A stretch of 47,697 nucleotides of DNA. Origin: Caldilineaceae bacterium (GTDB lineage Bacteria > Chloroflexota > Anaerolineae > Caldilineales > Caldilineaceae). The notes under the pieces were generated by a model. It was not told the origin of the DNA. It was given only the letters and a program-made list of their open reading frames with translations, and ran no database searches. The stretch covers positions 1-47,697 of the forward strand of contig JAHBVH010000066.1 in the NCBI GenBank assembly GCA_019637645.1, written 5' to 3'. Below, piece by piece: positions 7,305 to 15,094 of this stretch (the stretch's first letter is position 1; the number at the start of each line of letters is the position of its first letter). The position numbers and the translations under genes are program-made.

Positions 7305-8939
7305 ATGAGCACACCGTTACCTGCTGTGGACGCGGAAGAGGAGACGCCAGCGGTCGCCCAAAGCGAGTTGGCGCGCAGCGCGCTCCTGCTCTCGATCGGC
7401 AATATTGCCAGCCGCGTCCTTGGGCTAGTGCGTGAGATGGTGATTGCGCGGATGTTTGACGCGCGTCTCGTTGGTGTCTTTACCGTTGCCAGCCAAGTGC
7501 CAACCTTGCTCTATGATCTGCTCATCGGCGGTATGCTGAGCGCGGCGCTGGTGCCGGTTCTGAGCGCCTATGTTCAGCAAGATCGGCGCGAATTTGGACG
7601 GGTTGTCAATCTGTTGGTGACTGCTTTCGGCTTGCTGCTGACGATCGTAACCATTGGGCTCTTTTGGGGCGCGCCCCAAGTGGCTTGGTTGCTCGCCGGT
7701 GGCTTTGAAACAACGGATCCAGCCTTGTCGCCACTAACGATCCAACTCATTCAGTGGATGACGCCAGCCGTCTGGCTCTTTTGTATGGCTGGTTTGCTGA
7801 CCGCGGTCCTTTATGCCTTGCAGCGCTTTACGTGGCCCGCCATGGCGACGGCGATCTATAATTTGGGCATCATCATCGCCGCGCCGCTGCTGGTTCAGCA
7901 GTTGGGGATCGCTAGCTTGGTGGTCGGCATTCTCATGGGGGCACTGACACAGTCGCTGCTCATGTGGTGGGATGTCCGCCGGGCAGGGATTCGCCTCGAA
8001 CTCCGTTTCAACTGGCGTCATCCAGCGTTACGCAAAATCGGCCAACTTTACCTTCCCATTGCCGTGGGTTTGGTGGTGAGCCTCTTCCAAACGGGATTGG
8101 ATCGACGATTGGCAAGTGGGATCAGTGCCGAGAGTATGGCGTGGATGCGCTATGCCACAACCTTGCAACAACTCCCCTTGGGGCTGATCAGTGTGGCGAT
8201 TGCCCTGGCGGCGCTCCCGCGGCTCAGCCAATACGTTGCCCACCAACAAGAGCCAGCTTATCGTCAAACCCTGGGGCGTGGACTGCGGATGGTCCTCTTG
8301 CTCATTACACCTGCTGCGGTTGGCCTATGGCTCTTGGGCGAACCTGTGACACGCATTATTTTTCAACATGGTCGCTCTTCGGTGCAAGATACCAGCCAAA
8401 TTGTGCAGGCGTTACATATCTACTTGGTGGGGATGCTCTTTGCCGCGATTGATTTCCCCCTCAACTATGCCTTTTACGCTCGCAATAACACCTTCCTCCC
8501 GGCGTTGGTCGGTGTGATCAGTGTCGTTGTTTACATCATCACGGCCTTTGCCCTGCTAGCCGATTGGGGCTACTTGGGCTTGGTCTGGGCCGACACCGCA
8601 AAACAAGCCAGCCATGCCTTGATCATGATTGGGTTGTTACGTTGGCGAGTGGGCAGGCTCTCTGCCCAAGTGGGCGTCGGCTTTCTCCAGATCAGCAGTG
8701 CCACCGTCGTAATGACGTTGGTGATGACGGCCGCGATGGCGTTCGTGCACTGGTTGCTGCGGACGCCTGATGGTACGCTGCCTGTCACCTTCTGGAGCGA
8801 TGGTGTGACCTTGCTCTTGGTCGGTGGGGCAGGTTTGTTGAGTTATTGGGCGGTCTTACGCTGCTGGAACTTCCAAGAGATTGATCAGCTATGGGCTACG
8901 ATGGGCCAACGCTTGGGCTTTGGCCGCCGCCGATTCTAG
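7305..8939 (+). CDS. murJ: Lipid II flippase MurJ (MviN family)
   Basis: 544 residues with about 14 hydrophobic segments. The N-terminal region 'NIASRVLGLVREMVIARMFDARLVGVFTVASQVPTLLYDLLIGGMLSAALVPVLSAY' pattern is diagnostic of MurJ/MviN in the MOP superfamily, which flips the peptidoglycan precursor lipid II across the inner membrane. A charged 20-residue N-terminus precedes the first helix. The stop codon TAG (8937-8939) lies in the left arm of a 24-bp perfect inverted repeat. If that element is removed together with one TA, the frame continues for seven more codons (YASNSRQ) to a TAA, so the present C-terminus seems to have been set by an insertion. The lost residues would be cytoplasmic tail and probably dispensable. 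Confidence 0.92.
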   Translation: MSTPLPAVDAEEETPAVAQSELARSALLLSIGNIASRVLGLVREMVIARMFDARLVGVFTVASQVPTLLYDLLIGGMLSAALVPVLSAYVQQDRREFGRVVNLLVTAFGLLLTIVTIGLFWGAPQVAWLLAGGFETTDPALSPLTIQLIQWMTPAVWLFCMAGLLTAVLYALQRFTWPAMATAIYNLGIIIAAPLLVQQLGIASLVVGILMGALTQSLLMWWDVRRAGIRLELRFNWRHPALRKIGQLYLPIAVGLVVSLFQTGLDRRLASGISAESMAWMRYATTLQQLPLGLISVAIALAALPRLSQYVAHQQEPAYRQTLGRGLRMVLLLITPAAVGLWLLGEPVTRIIFQHGRSSVQDTSQIVQALHIYLVGMLFAAIDFPLNYAFYARNNTFLPALVGVISVVVYIITAFALLADWGYLGLVWADTAKQASHALIMIGLLRWRVGRLSAQVGVGFLQISSATVVMTLVMTAAMAFVHWLLRTPDGTLPVTFWSDGVTLLLVGGAGLLSYWAVLRCWNFQEIDQLWATMGQRLGFGRRRF

Positions 8940-9010
8940 GACTTACGCAGTTGGTTGGTATAACCAGATGACAAGGTCTCTGGTCGTACCAACCAACTGC
9001 GTAAGTCCTA
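8937..9010. mobile_element. MITE-like element with 24-bp perfect terminal inverted repeats, TA-flanked
   Basis: The left arm 8937-8960 (starting TAGGACTTACGC, ending GGTTGGTA) is the exact reverse complement of the right arm 8987-9010, with 26 bp between. Both ends are TA, as expected for a TA target duplication by an IS630/Tc1-mariner-type transposase. It encodes nothing and would need a transposase in trans. The ends resemble those of the element at 5600-5683. The RNA would fold into a very stable hairpin, so it may now also terminate murJ transcription. Confidence 0.65.
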
Positions 9011-9056
9011 TGCTTCAAATAGCCGGCAATAAACTGTATCTTTTTCTGAACTAGGC

Positions 9057-9062
9057 GTATAA
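9057..9062 (+). promoter_or_regulatory. -10 element (TATAAT) ahead of the small membrane-protein gene
   Basis: A perfect TATAAT at 9057-9062 lies 61 bp before the ATG at 9124. The -35 region is poor (TGTATC at about the right distance). The first base transcribed would be near 9069. Confidence 0.4.
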
Positions 9063-9123
9063 TAGCTCCACGCTCCTTGGCGATCCGAGCCGTAAGCAAG
9101 TAAAAGCGAAAAAGAGAAACAAA

Positions 9124-9402
9124 ATGGCGACGAAGAAGAAGACCAGTGTATCGAAAAAGCAAGGACTGAGCACCGCGCGCCCGCGCAACTATAGTGATCT
9201 ATATCGGGACGATAAAACGCGTCCTACTATCGCTGGCGTGGCAACAACTCCCAAAGCCTCCACTACGTCAACTGCCGTTTCCACGGTATCAACGGCAGAC
9301 TGGCAAAAAGAGTATGCCCATGTGGTCAGCGATTTGCGCATGTTGCTCACTGTTTCCGGTGTGCTCTTTGCGATTATTATTATTGCGGGCTTCTTTATCT
9401 AG
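9124..9402 (+). CDS. Small single-pass membrane protein of unknown function
   Basis: 92 residues. The N-terminus is rich in Lys, Ser and Thr (MATKKKTSVSKKQG), the middle is a Thr/Ser/Ala-rich linker, and the C-terminus is a hydrophobic segment 'MLLTVSGVLFAIIIIAGFFI' that ends the protein. This makes it a tail-anchored membrane protein with a basic cytoplasmic side. The gene has a TATAAT box and a purine-rich stretch before the start, and its base composition matches the neighbours, so it is likely real. I do not recognise a named family. Confidence 0.65.
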   Translation: MATKKKTSVSKKQGLSTARPRNYSDLYRDDKTRPTIAGVATTPKASTTSTAVSTVSTADWQKEYAHVVSDLRMLLTVSGVLFAIIIIAGFFI

Positions 9403-9515
9403 CGCAAGCAGCGACCTACCATCCTTACGCTGGTAGCCATCCATCAACTTGTATGTTTCTAGGTAGTGGCGCAATAAGTTCGTAGGTGCTGTATGTCGGT
9501 GGTATATGGCGTAGC

Positions 9516-10235
9516 TTAGCGCGGCTCCAAACGAGCTTCCGGCGGGTCGGCAAGCGCGGGCATGAGGAGTGCCCAGCCCAACCCGTGGAGTAGCCAACTA
9601 AGCCAGAAGTTGCGTGTAAAAATAAACAGGACGGTAGTCGTAACCAGCAAGGCACATTTGCTCAGGCGTTGGTGAACCGTTGATTGATACGACAGCGTCT
9701 CTGGTAGCGCGAGGCAGAGGGCAATCCATGCAGCCCAATAGCCAGCTTGTCCCGTTCCTCCGACAAGCGGATAGGCAATTTCCCAGATAGCACCGCGCAA
9801 AAAGGCGAGATGAAACTCTTCGGCGCCTAACGTCAAAAAGGAAACAGAGACGCCTTTCCCCTGGCTGCTCCGCACACGATGGGGTGCCATGACCGGAGAT
9901 GGCGGTTGCTTCGCTTGGAACGTTGGTTGGGTAAGCGTGGTAATGCTACGAATGCCCACAATCAGAAGGAGTACCCCGCCGATAAGGACTAAACCTACCT
10001 CAAAACTGGCAAACCAATGGATGCCGGTTATTCCCATGAGCCGCGGCGAAATGCCACCAGTTAGCAAAGCACAATAGGGGAAGAGGATCCAGCGGACGGT
10101 GCGCACTTGTTGGCGATAGGCAGAAGGAATTTGCGGATCGAAAAAGGTGAGAGCCAAACCAACAAGTAAACTTACGCTCAGCCAGCCCATTGGCGCTTGC
10201 CAAAGAGACTCTGCTAGATAGAACAGTTCACTCAT
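9516..10235 (-). CDS. Polytopic membrane protein, possibly CPBP-type intramembrane protease
   Basis: 239 residues with about six hydrophobic segments. The segment 'GAEEFHLAFLRGAIWE' near residue 145 resembles the EExxxR motif of CPBP (Abi/CAAX) glutamic proteases, and 'FWLSWLLHGLGWALL' near residue 220 resembles the following FxxxH motif. The spacing and order fit that family, but the overall similarity is modest and the motif is not exact (EEFHLAFLR). Known members cleave prenylated or membrane substrates or act in bacteriocin immunity. It is divergently placed 47 bp from the small membrane-protein gene at 10283. Treat the protease call as a hypothesis. Confidence 0.5.
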   Translation of the reverse strand: MSELFYLAESLWQAPMGWLSVSLLVGLALTFFDPQIPSAYRQQVRTVRWILFPYCALLTGGISPRLMGITGIHWFASFEVGLVLIGGVLLLIVGIRSITTLTQPTFQAKQPPSPVMAPHRVRSSQGKGVSVSFLTLGAEEFHLAFLRGAIWEIAYPLVGGTGQAGYWAAWIALCLALPETLSYQSTVHQRLSKCALLVTTTVLFIFTRNFWLSWLLHGLGWALLMPALADPPEARLEPR

Positions 10236-10282
10236 TGTTGCCTCATGGTTAGCATGTTGCTGGAAAAGTGTCCTTAATTCCT

Positions 10283-10492
10283 ATGACTTTTCGTCAGTTT
10301 TTCACCTTCTTCATCATTATACTATTAATCGCCGTTTTTCGCCCATCCGGTTTTTGGCGCGAAGTAAAGCGTATTTGGGATCAGCGCGAAACGATTACAC
10401 GCATTCTCACCTTCCTCATTTTGGTCTACCTAGCCTATGGCGTTTATCAATTATACGCCGAAGGTTGGTTGGAACAGTGGTTTGGTGGGTAA
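10283..10492 (+). CDS. Small two-helix membrane protein of unknown function
   Basis: 69 residues from the ATG at 10283; a GTG at 10268 would add five residues. GGAAAAG at 10261-10267 is too close to the GTG and rather far from the ATG, so the start is not settled. Two hydrophobic segments (FFTFFIIILLIAVFRP and ILTFLILVYLAYGVYQLY) flank a charged loop containing REVKRIWDQRE. No family recognised. Divergent from the putative CPBP protein, with a 47-bp shared control region. Confidence 0.5.
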   Translation: MTFRQFFTFFIIILLIAVFRPSGFWREVKRIWDQRETITRILTFLILVYLAYGVYQLYAEGWLEQWFGG

Positions 10493-10552
10493 GTGCCACG
10501 CAATTTCTGCAAGCAAAAATCAGTAAAGCCACCGTCTGGCTCCAAGGTGGTT

Positions 10553-10614
10553 GCGCCGTCAAGTCGCATCAGTCAGCTAGCTTGACGGCATGCGGCGCTC
10601 AGCTAGGGTTTTTT
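10553..10614 (+). terminator. Possible terminator region between convergent genes
   Basis: GCCGTCAAG and CTTGACGGC (about 10555-10592) form a 9-bp inverted repeat. A second, overlapping pair CTAGC/GCTAG leads into GGTTTTTTG near 10606-10613. The gap separates the small membrane gene from the convergent response regulator, so a terminator here is expected, but which hairpin acts is unclear. Confidence 0.4.
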
Positions 10615-11427
10615 GACATAGTGAGAAAGATTCGTCTGTGCTTCGAATCGACAGGTTGGCGCGGATGTACCCGTGGGTAGGTTCGTTTCCATGGGGGGCT
10701 TGGTGCTAAATTGGTAGCCAAGTCCACGCACCGTTTTGAGGTAGCGCGGTGTGGCAGGATCTTCTTCTACCTTGCTGCGCAACCGAGACATGTTAATGCG
10801 CACAAAGTTTAAATCGCCATGGGGCTCATATCCCCAAACGGCCCGTAGAAACTCTTCCTTGCGCACCGGTTTGTCGGGGCGGTGCATCAAATAGCTAAGC
10901 ATGCGATACTCATTGGGTGTCAAATTGACAATTTCACCGCGCACGATTACTTGTTGTAATTCTTCATTGAGTGTAATTTCCCCATAGGTGATCATACGGC
11001 TATTGTTGCGCTTGCCTTGGTAGCGCACGCGCCGTAAGATCGCGCTGATGCGCGCCCGCAACTCTTGCAGCACAAAGGGCTTGGTCATATAGTGATCGGC
11101 GCCCACGTCCATGCCGGTGATCACATCATCACTGCGGGTGTTGGCCGTAATGATAATAATGGGCACATCGGTCCACTTTCGTAATGCAGAGCAGACTTCT
11201 AAACCATTGATCATAGGCATATTAATGTCTAGCAGCACGCAATCAACCGTGTGTGCCCCAAACAGGGTAAGCGCCTCGCGGCCGTCATTGGCTGTAATCA
11301 CTTGATACCCATCTAAAGTAAGGGTTAGGAGGAGTAATTTACGGAGGGCCTCGTCATCTTCAACAACGAGAATATGTTTGCTTGATTGTTCACTCTTGGG
11401 TTCAATGGCGTGGTCTAATTGCGTCAT
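10603..11427 (-). CDS. OmpR/PhoB-family response regulator (orphan)
   Basis: 274 residues from the ATG at 11427, preceded by AGAAGGA; an upstream in-frame start at 11598 would add 57 residues of poor, non-family sequence. The N-terminal receiver domain has 'HILVVEDDEALRKLL' (acidic pocket), 'DCVLLDINMPMINGLE' (phospho-acceptor Asp) and 'MTKPFVLQELRARI' (Lys). The C-terminal winged helix carries 'LTPNEYRMLSYLMHRPDKPVRKEE' and 'VRGLGYQF'. No histidine kinase is adjacent. A paralogue with the same layout lies at 15095-15916; target genes are unknown. Confidence 0.9.
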   Translation of the reverse strand: MTQLDHAIEPKSEQSSKHILVVEDDEALRKLLLLTLTLDGYQVITANDGREALTLFGAHTVDCVLLDINMPMINGLEVCSALRKWTDVPIIIITANTRSDDVITGMDVGADHYMTKPFVLQELRARISAILRRVRYQGKRNNSRMITYGEITLNEELQQVIVRGEIVNLTPNEYRMLSYLMHRPDKPVRKEEFLRAVWGYEPHGDLNFVRINMSRLRSKVEEDPATPRYLKTVRGLGYQFSTKPPMETNLPTGTSAPTCRFEAQTNLSHYVKKP

Positions 11428-11796
11428 AACAGAGTCCTTCTGAGTGGCTAGGGTTGATAGTCGCGCTGGTGCGGGGAAAGGCACGCTGGCAGGGCAACAG
11501 CTTCGACTCCTTCGCTGATCAGACGGAAATGGATAGGTAGACTGTTGGCTTCGCAGGGTGACGCGTTCGCTGCCAAGCAAACTTTCGATCGTAATCAATC
11601 AGTGTTCCTTTTCCCACGTTGCCTTGCGCTTTGAGCTCCTGTTGCTGTCGTCTATGGTAGCCGCATTACGAAGCGGCGTCAATTATGAAATATTGACGAT
11701 TGATATGAATCTGCCATATAAAATTGAAAGCTGAACGGTGTTGGTTAATTTTGGTAGATTATTTTATTGTAAGAATTACTAGAAAATGGTGATAAT
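11428..11796. promoter_or_regulatory. Divergent control region; promoter for the threonine dehydratase at 11693-11722 (+)
   Basis: This 369-bp gap holds no gene. On the plus strand TTGACG (11693-11698) and TATAAA (11717-11722) are spaced by 18 bp, 75 bp before the ATG at 11797. The surroundings are clearly A+T-rich (11680-11796) compared with the flanking genes. The promoter of the divergent regulator is not obvious. Confidence 0.5.
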
Positions 11797-12792
11797 ATGG
11801 AAATTCCAACGGTGGCCGAGATGCGGAACGCCCATGCTGCTCTGGCGGGTTTTGTGGTAGAGACGCCTGTTTGGCGATGGGCTAATCAAGATGTCAAGCA
11901 ACATTTGGGGCCAGAGACTGAGGTTTACTTAAAACTTGAGCTTTTCCAACACACGGGTACGTTTAAACCCCGCGGCGCTTTAACGGTCATGCGCAAGTTG
12001 GATCAGGCTACGTTAGCCAAAGGGGTAACCGCGGTTAGTGCTGGCAACCATGCGATTGCCGTGGCTTTCGCGGCGCAGCTTTTGGGCACTACGGCCAAAG
12101 TTGTCATGCCCAAGAGTGCTAGCCCAATTCGGGTTGCCACTTGTCGCGCCTATGGGGCTGAAGTTGAACTTGTCGATAACGTAACGATTGCGTTTCAGCG
12201 CGTTCAGGCGATTCAGGCCGAAGAAGCGCGCTATTTTGTCCATCCCTTTGAAGGGCCGGATACGATCTTGGGTACAGCCACAATTGGCGTGGAGTTTTGT
12301 GAACAAGTCGCCGCTTTGGACGCTGTCATCATCCCGATTGGGGGTGGTGGTCTCTGCGCGGGCATTGCGACTGCCGTTAAGCAGATTCAGCCAAGCTGTT
12401 TAGTCTTTGGGGTTGAGCCCGTCGGTGCCGATACCATGCACCGCAGTTTTGCAGCTGGCTCGCCCCAATCCATTTCAGCCGTCCAGACCATTGCCGATAG
12501 CCTCGGCGCACCCCATGCGGCCCCCTACAGTTTTGGGCTTTGTCAGCGCTTTGTAGACGAATTGGTTTTGCTCACCGATGATGAGATCCGCCAGGCCATG
12601 GCCCTGCTTTTCCGTTCCATGAAGCTGGCGGTCGAACCGGCTGGCGCAACGGCCACCGCCGCGCTCTGGGGTCCTTTGCGCGAGCGTTTGCGCGGGAAAC
12701 GCGTGGGGGTGATTGTCTGTGGTGCCAATCTGGATATTGCGACCTTTGCGGCCCATGTTAGCCAAGCCGAGGCGAATGCGGGGAAGGGATAG
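11797..12792 (+). CDS. PLP-dependent threonine/serine dehydratase
   Basis: 331 residues. 'KLELFQHTGTFKPRGAL' contains the PLP-binding Lys, 'SAGNHAIAVAFAA' is the substrate/PLP phosphate loop, and 'IIPIGGGGLCAGIA' is the glycine-rich loop of fold-type II enzymes. There is no C-terminal regulatory ACT domain, so it is the short, catabolic-type or serine-racemase-like form. The reaction is deamination of L-threonine to 2-oxobutanoate (or serine to pyruvate). The hydroxyectoine or diaminopropionate branch of the family cannot be excluded. It converges on tRNA-Thr, with the tRNA terminator between them. Confidence 0.85.
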   Translation: MEIPTVAEMRNAHAALAGFVVETPVWRWANQDVKQHLGPETEVYLKLELFQHTGTFKPRGALTVMRKLDQATLAKGVTAVSAGNHAIAVAFAAQLLGTTAKVVMPKSASPIRVATCRAYGAEVELVDNVTIAFQRVQAIQAEEARYFVHPFEGPDTILGTATIGVEFCEQVAALDAVIIPIGGGGLCAGIATAVKQIQPSCLVFGVEPVGADTMHRSFAAGSPQSISAVQTIADSLGAPHAAPYSFGLCQRFVDELVLLTDDEIRQAMALLFRSMKLAVEPAGATATAALWGPLRERLRGKRVGVIVCGANLDIATFAAHVSQAEANAGKG

Positions 12793-12803
12793 GTCAATTT
12801 CTA

Positions 12804-12835
12804 ATAAAAAAGGATCTCGTCGCGACGAGATCCTT
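12804..12835 (-). terminator. Intrinsic terminator of the tRNA-Thr transcript
   Basis: A 26-bp perfect palindrome (12810-12835, core GATCTCGTCGCGACGAGATC) is followed on the minus strand by TTTTTTATTAG. It starts 5 bp after the 3' end of the tRNA. It may also stop the convergent dehydratase transcript. Confidence 0.85.
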
Positions 12836-12840
12836 GGAAA

Positions 12841-12912
<72 letters not shown>

Positions 12913-13050
12913 ATCTGCTGCATCAGTTATTTTGAGCTATATTTGCGAGCCTGTTGAATTCGATAACTGAAACGCAAGCAGTATACTAAAACTCAGTAGA
13001 ACAGGCAAGTTTACCCTGCTCCAGTGTGCATTTGTTCTCTCTAGAGACAG

Positions 13051-13080
13051 ACCCGACCGCTTGATAGAAGTCAGTCGGGT
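13051..13080. terminator. Inverted repeat at the end of the EF-P gene
   Basis: ACCCGAC (13051-13057) pairs with GTCGGGT (13074-13080). It lies 35 bp after the EF-P stop on the minus strand. There is no clear T-run, so its action as a terminator is uncertain. Confidence 0.4.
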
Positions 13081-13114
13081 TCCCAACTTCTCGCCGTAAA
13101 CAGCCCAAGTTGGC

Positions 13115-13678
13115 CTATTGTTTAACCCGCGTCACATAGCGGCTGTCGCGGGTGTCGATGCGAATCACATCGCCTTCGCTGACAAACATCGGCACCTGAA
13201 GCCGCAGGCCGGTTTCGACTTCTACCTGCTTGGTCGCTGCCCCTGCCGTATCGCCAACCACAGCGGCATCGGTCCAAACCACTTTGAGATCAACGGTGGT
13301 TGGCAACGAAACGTTGATCGGTTCCTCTTCATAGGTTTCGAGGACAACCACTTGGTTGTCGGTCAAAAACTCGATGATGCCTTCGAGCGCGTCGGCGTTT
13401 AACGCCACCTGCTCAAACGTTTCTACATTCATAAAGTAGTAGAGCTGACCATCGGTATATTGATACTGAACTGCATCTTTTTCTAGCGTGACTTCTTGCA
13501 CCCGCTCGCCATTGTTATAGGTCTTTTCCACATTCGCGCCGCTACGTACATTGCGCAGCTTGAGCCGAATGGTGGCACCGCCGCGCGCGACCTTAATGTG
13601 TTGATATTCTAGGACTCGCCACAGTTGTCCTTCTTCTTCGTAAATATCGCCCTTGCGCAGCGATTGTACATCAGCCAT
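13115..13678 (-). CDS. efp: Translation elongation factor P
   Basis: 187 residues, the normal three-domain length (KOW-like domain I and two OB domains). 'SLRKGDIYEEEGQLWRVLEYQHIKVARGG' begins domain I, and the C-terminus 'GDVIRIDTRDSRYVTRVK' is the family signature. EF-P binds between the P and E sites and rescues ribosomes stalled at polyproline. The tip of the domain I loop, normally PGKG with a modifiable Lys34 in E. coli, here reads KVARGGA with Arg at residue 32. Arg at this place is rhamnosylated in EarP-containing bacteria; no modification gene lies in the window. Confidence 0.93.
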   Translation of the reverse strand: MADVQSLRKGDIYEEEGQLWRVLEYQHIKVARGGATIRLKLRNVRSGANVEKTYNNGERVQEVTLEKDAVQYQYTDGQLYYFMNVETFEQVALNADALEGIIEFLTDNQVVVLETYEEEPINVSLPTTVDLKVVWTDAAVVGDTAGAATKQVEVETGLRLQVPMFVSEGDVIRIDTRDSRYVTRVKQ

Positions 13679-13785
13679 TGCGCTACCTATCTTTCTGCTT
13701 TATTTTCCCAAATTGAACTTAGTGATTATAAGCAAGTGAGCAACCACTGTCAATCTAATGACCTGTGCTTCGGCAATTGCTCACT

Positions 13786-13833
13786 ACACTGTTCGGCCAC
13801 ACTGTTCGGCCACACTGTTCGGCCACACTGTTC
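13786..13833. repeat. 13-bp tandem repeat (ACACTGTTCGGCC, 3.7 copies)
   Basis: Three exact copies at 13786-13798, 13799-13811 and 13812-13824 and a partial fourth (ACACTGTTC, 13825-13833). It lies downstream of ruvA and upstream of efp on the minus strand. No coding role is seen. Confidence 0.85.
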
Positions 13834-13897
13834 TGTCTGCGACAATCTACCTGCGCTAGCAACCGCAGCCCAGCCCAGGGCTTCCGACTGGGCTGTC

Positions 13898-14488
13898 TTA
13901 GTGATCGAACTGACTGAGCGCGAGCCGGAGGCGTTCTTCAACGCCGACAGCCTCTTTGGGCAATTTCTGCACAGCGCGCTGTGCTTCGACAACACTATAG
14001 CCGAGGCTGGTCAGTGCATCGATGACTTCGCTATCAACGTTACTGAGTTGAACCAAGCCCCCAAGGCTGCCAGCCGGTGTCGCCACTTTATCCTTGAGAT
14101 CAAGCACGATCTTCTGTGCGGTGCGCTTCCCAACCCCTGGTACGCGCGCGACCAATGCTGGCTCGTCGTTGGCAATTGCCATCCGCAACATATCGGGGCT
14201 AAGGGTATTGAGGGTGGCCAAGGCAACGCGCGGCCCAACCCCATTGACCCCCAACAACAATTCAAAGGTGGCTAGCTCATCTTCGGTCGTGAAGCCATAG
14301 AGCGAAAGCGCGTCTTCACGTACTTGTAGATAGGTATAGAGGACGACGCTCGCACCAGACTGATATTGAGCGCTGGTATTTTCTGGTGTGAAAACCCGCA
14401 AGCCTAGCCCACCAGCCGCCGCGCCGATTTCAATGACAAGGTACCCTTTCCCTTGCTGAAGAACAATGCCACGTACCGACCGAATCAT
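13898..14488 (-). CDS. ruvA: Holliday junction branch migration protein RuvA
   Basis: 196 residues, typical length. The N-terminal OB fold begins 'MIRSVRGIVLQQGKGYLVIEIG' with 'YLQVREDALSLYGF' at its end. The helix-hairpin-helix pair 'LLLGVNGVGPRVALATL' and 'RVPGVGKRTAQKIVLDLKDK' binds junction DNA. The C-terminal domain that contacts RuvB ends the protein. RuvA tetramers hold the four-way junction for RuvB. GGAAGAAG precedes the ATG. ruvC lies 1.7 kb away and ruvB is not in the window, so the ruv genes are split here. Confidence 0.93.
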   Translation of the reverse strand: MIRSVRGIVLQQGKGYLVIEIGAAAGGLGLRVFTPENTSAQYQSGASVVLYTYLQVREDALSLYGFTTEDELATFELLLGVNGVGPRVALATLNTLSPDMLRMAIANDEPALVARVPGVGKRTAQKIVLDLKDKVATPAGSLGGLVQLSNVDSEVIDALTSLGYSVVEAQRAVQKLPKEAVGVEERLRLALSQFDH

Positions 14489-15094
14489 GCGCTTCTTCCT
14501 TCTCTCTATATAGGCGTTCTCTCTATATCAGCCTTACCATCTAGGGTGTACGGCCAGTAACCTGTCAGGTTTAGCCCTTTGTAAGGCTTGCCCAAAAACA
14601 AATAGCAGAGCCATTGATGACTCTGTCCTACTCGCTTCTCTTCCCATGTTCTATGGATAGGCGCTCAATGGCAAGATCGTACACCACACCTATCGAGAGG
14701 CGCAAACTTTCGATAGGCAGGTTGGAGACTACGCACAAATGTTCGGTTACTTGCGGCGGTAAACAATTCCAGTTGCTTGTTGATGTGAGGCGTATCGGTG
14801 GGCTTAGATTGGCTAAAAAGGCCAACGAACACAGCTGGCAGGTTGCAAAGACCTGCCAGCTGTAGCGGAATCACACACCTTTTATACAGTGCTTTATCCA
14901 ATGCTTACACAATGCCATGAAGACAGCTAGTGGTCGTAACACTAGCGTGGTGGGTGGCGTAAAGTCTAGAAGATTCAGGTACAGTTGCTGTGGGTGCAAT
15001 CGGAACGAAGTCTTAGTTGATTCGTCCGTCATACAAGCGCTAACGAGCGAATGCTAGGTCAACCAAGACAGCAGGGCAAAATGCTAGGAAGTCC
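14489..15094. repeat. 606-bp gene-free stretch with palindromes
   Basis: No credible gene. It holds AACCTGTCAGGTT (14559-14571), the inverted repeat CCTATCGA/TCGATAGG (14689-14717), and a strong hairpin with 13-bp perfect arms ACAGCTGGCAGGT (14831-14843) / ACCTGCCAGCTGT (14851-14863). The last belongs to the same CTGGCAGGT palindrome family as 23379-23409. Direct repeats CTCTCTATAT lie just upstream of ruvA (about 14503-14527). Confidence 0.5.

Noticed and set aside
13625..14275. 216-codon plus-strand frame across efp and ruvA
   Set aside because: It runs antisense through ruvA and across the 13-bp tandem repeat; no family features.
14614..14901. Short overlapping frames on both strands in the 606-bp gap after ruvA
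   Set aside because: No recognisable protein, no ribosome-binding sites, and the stretch is dominated by palindromic repeats.
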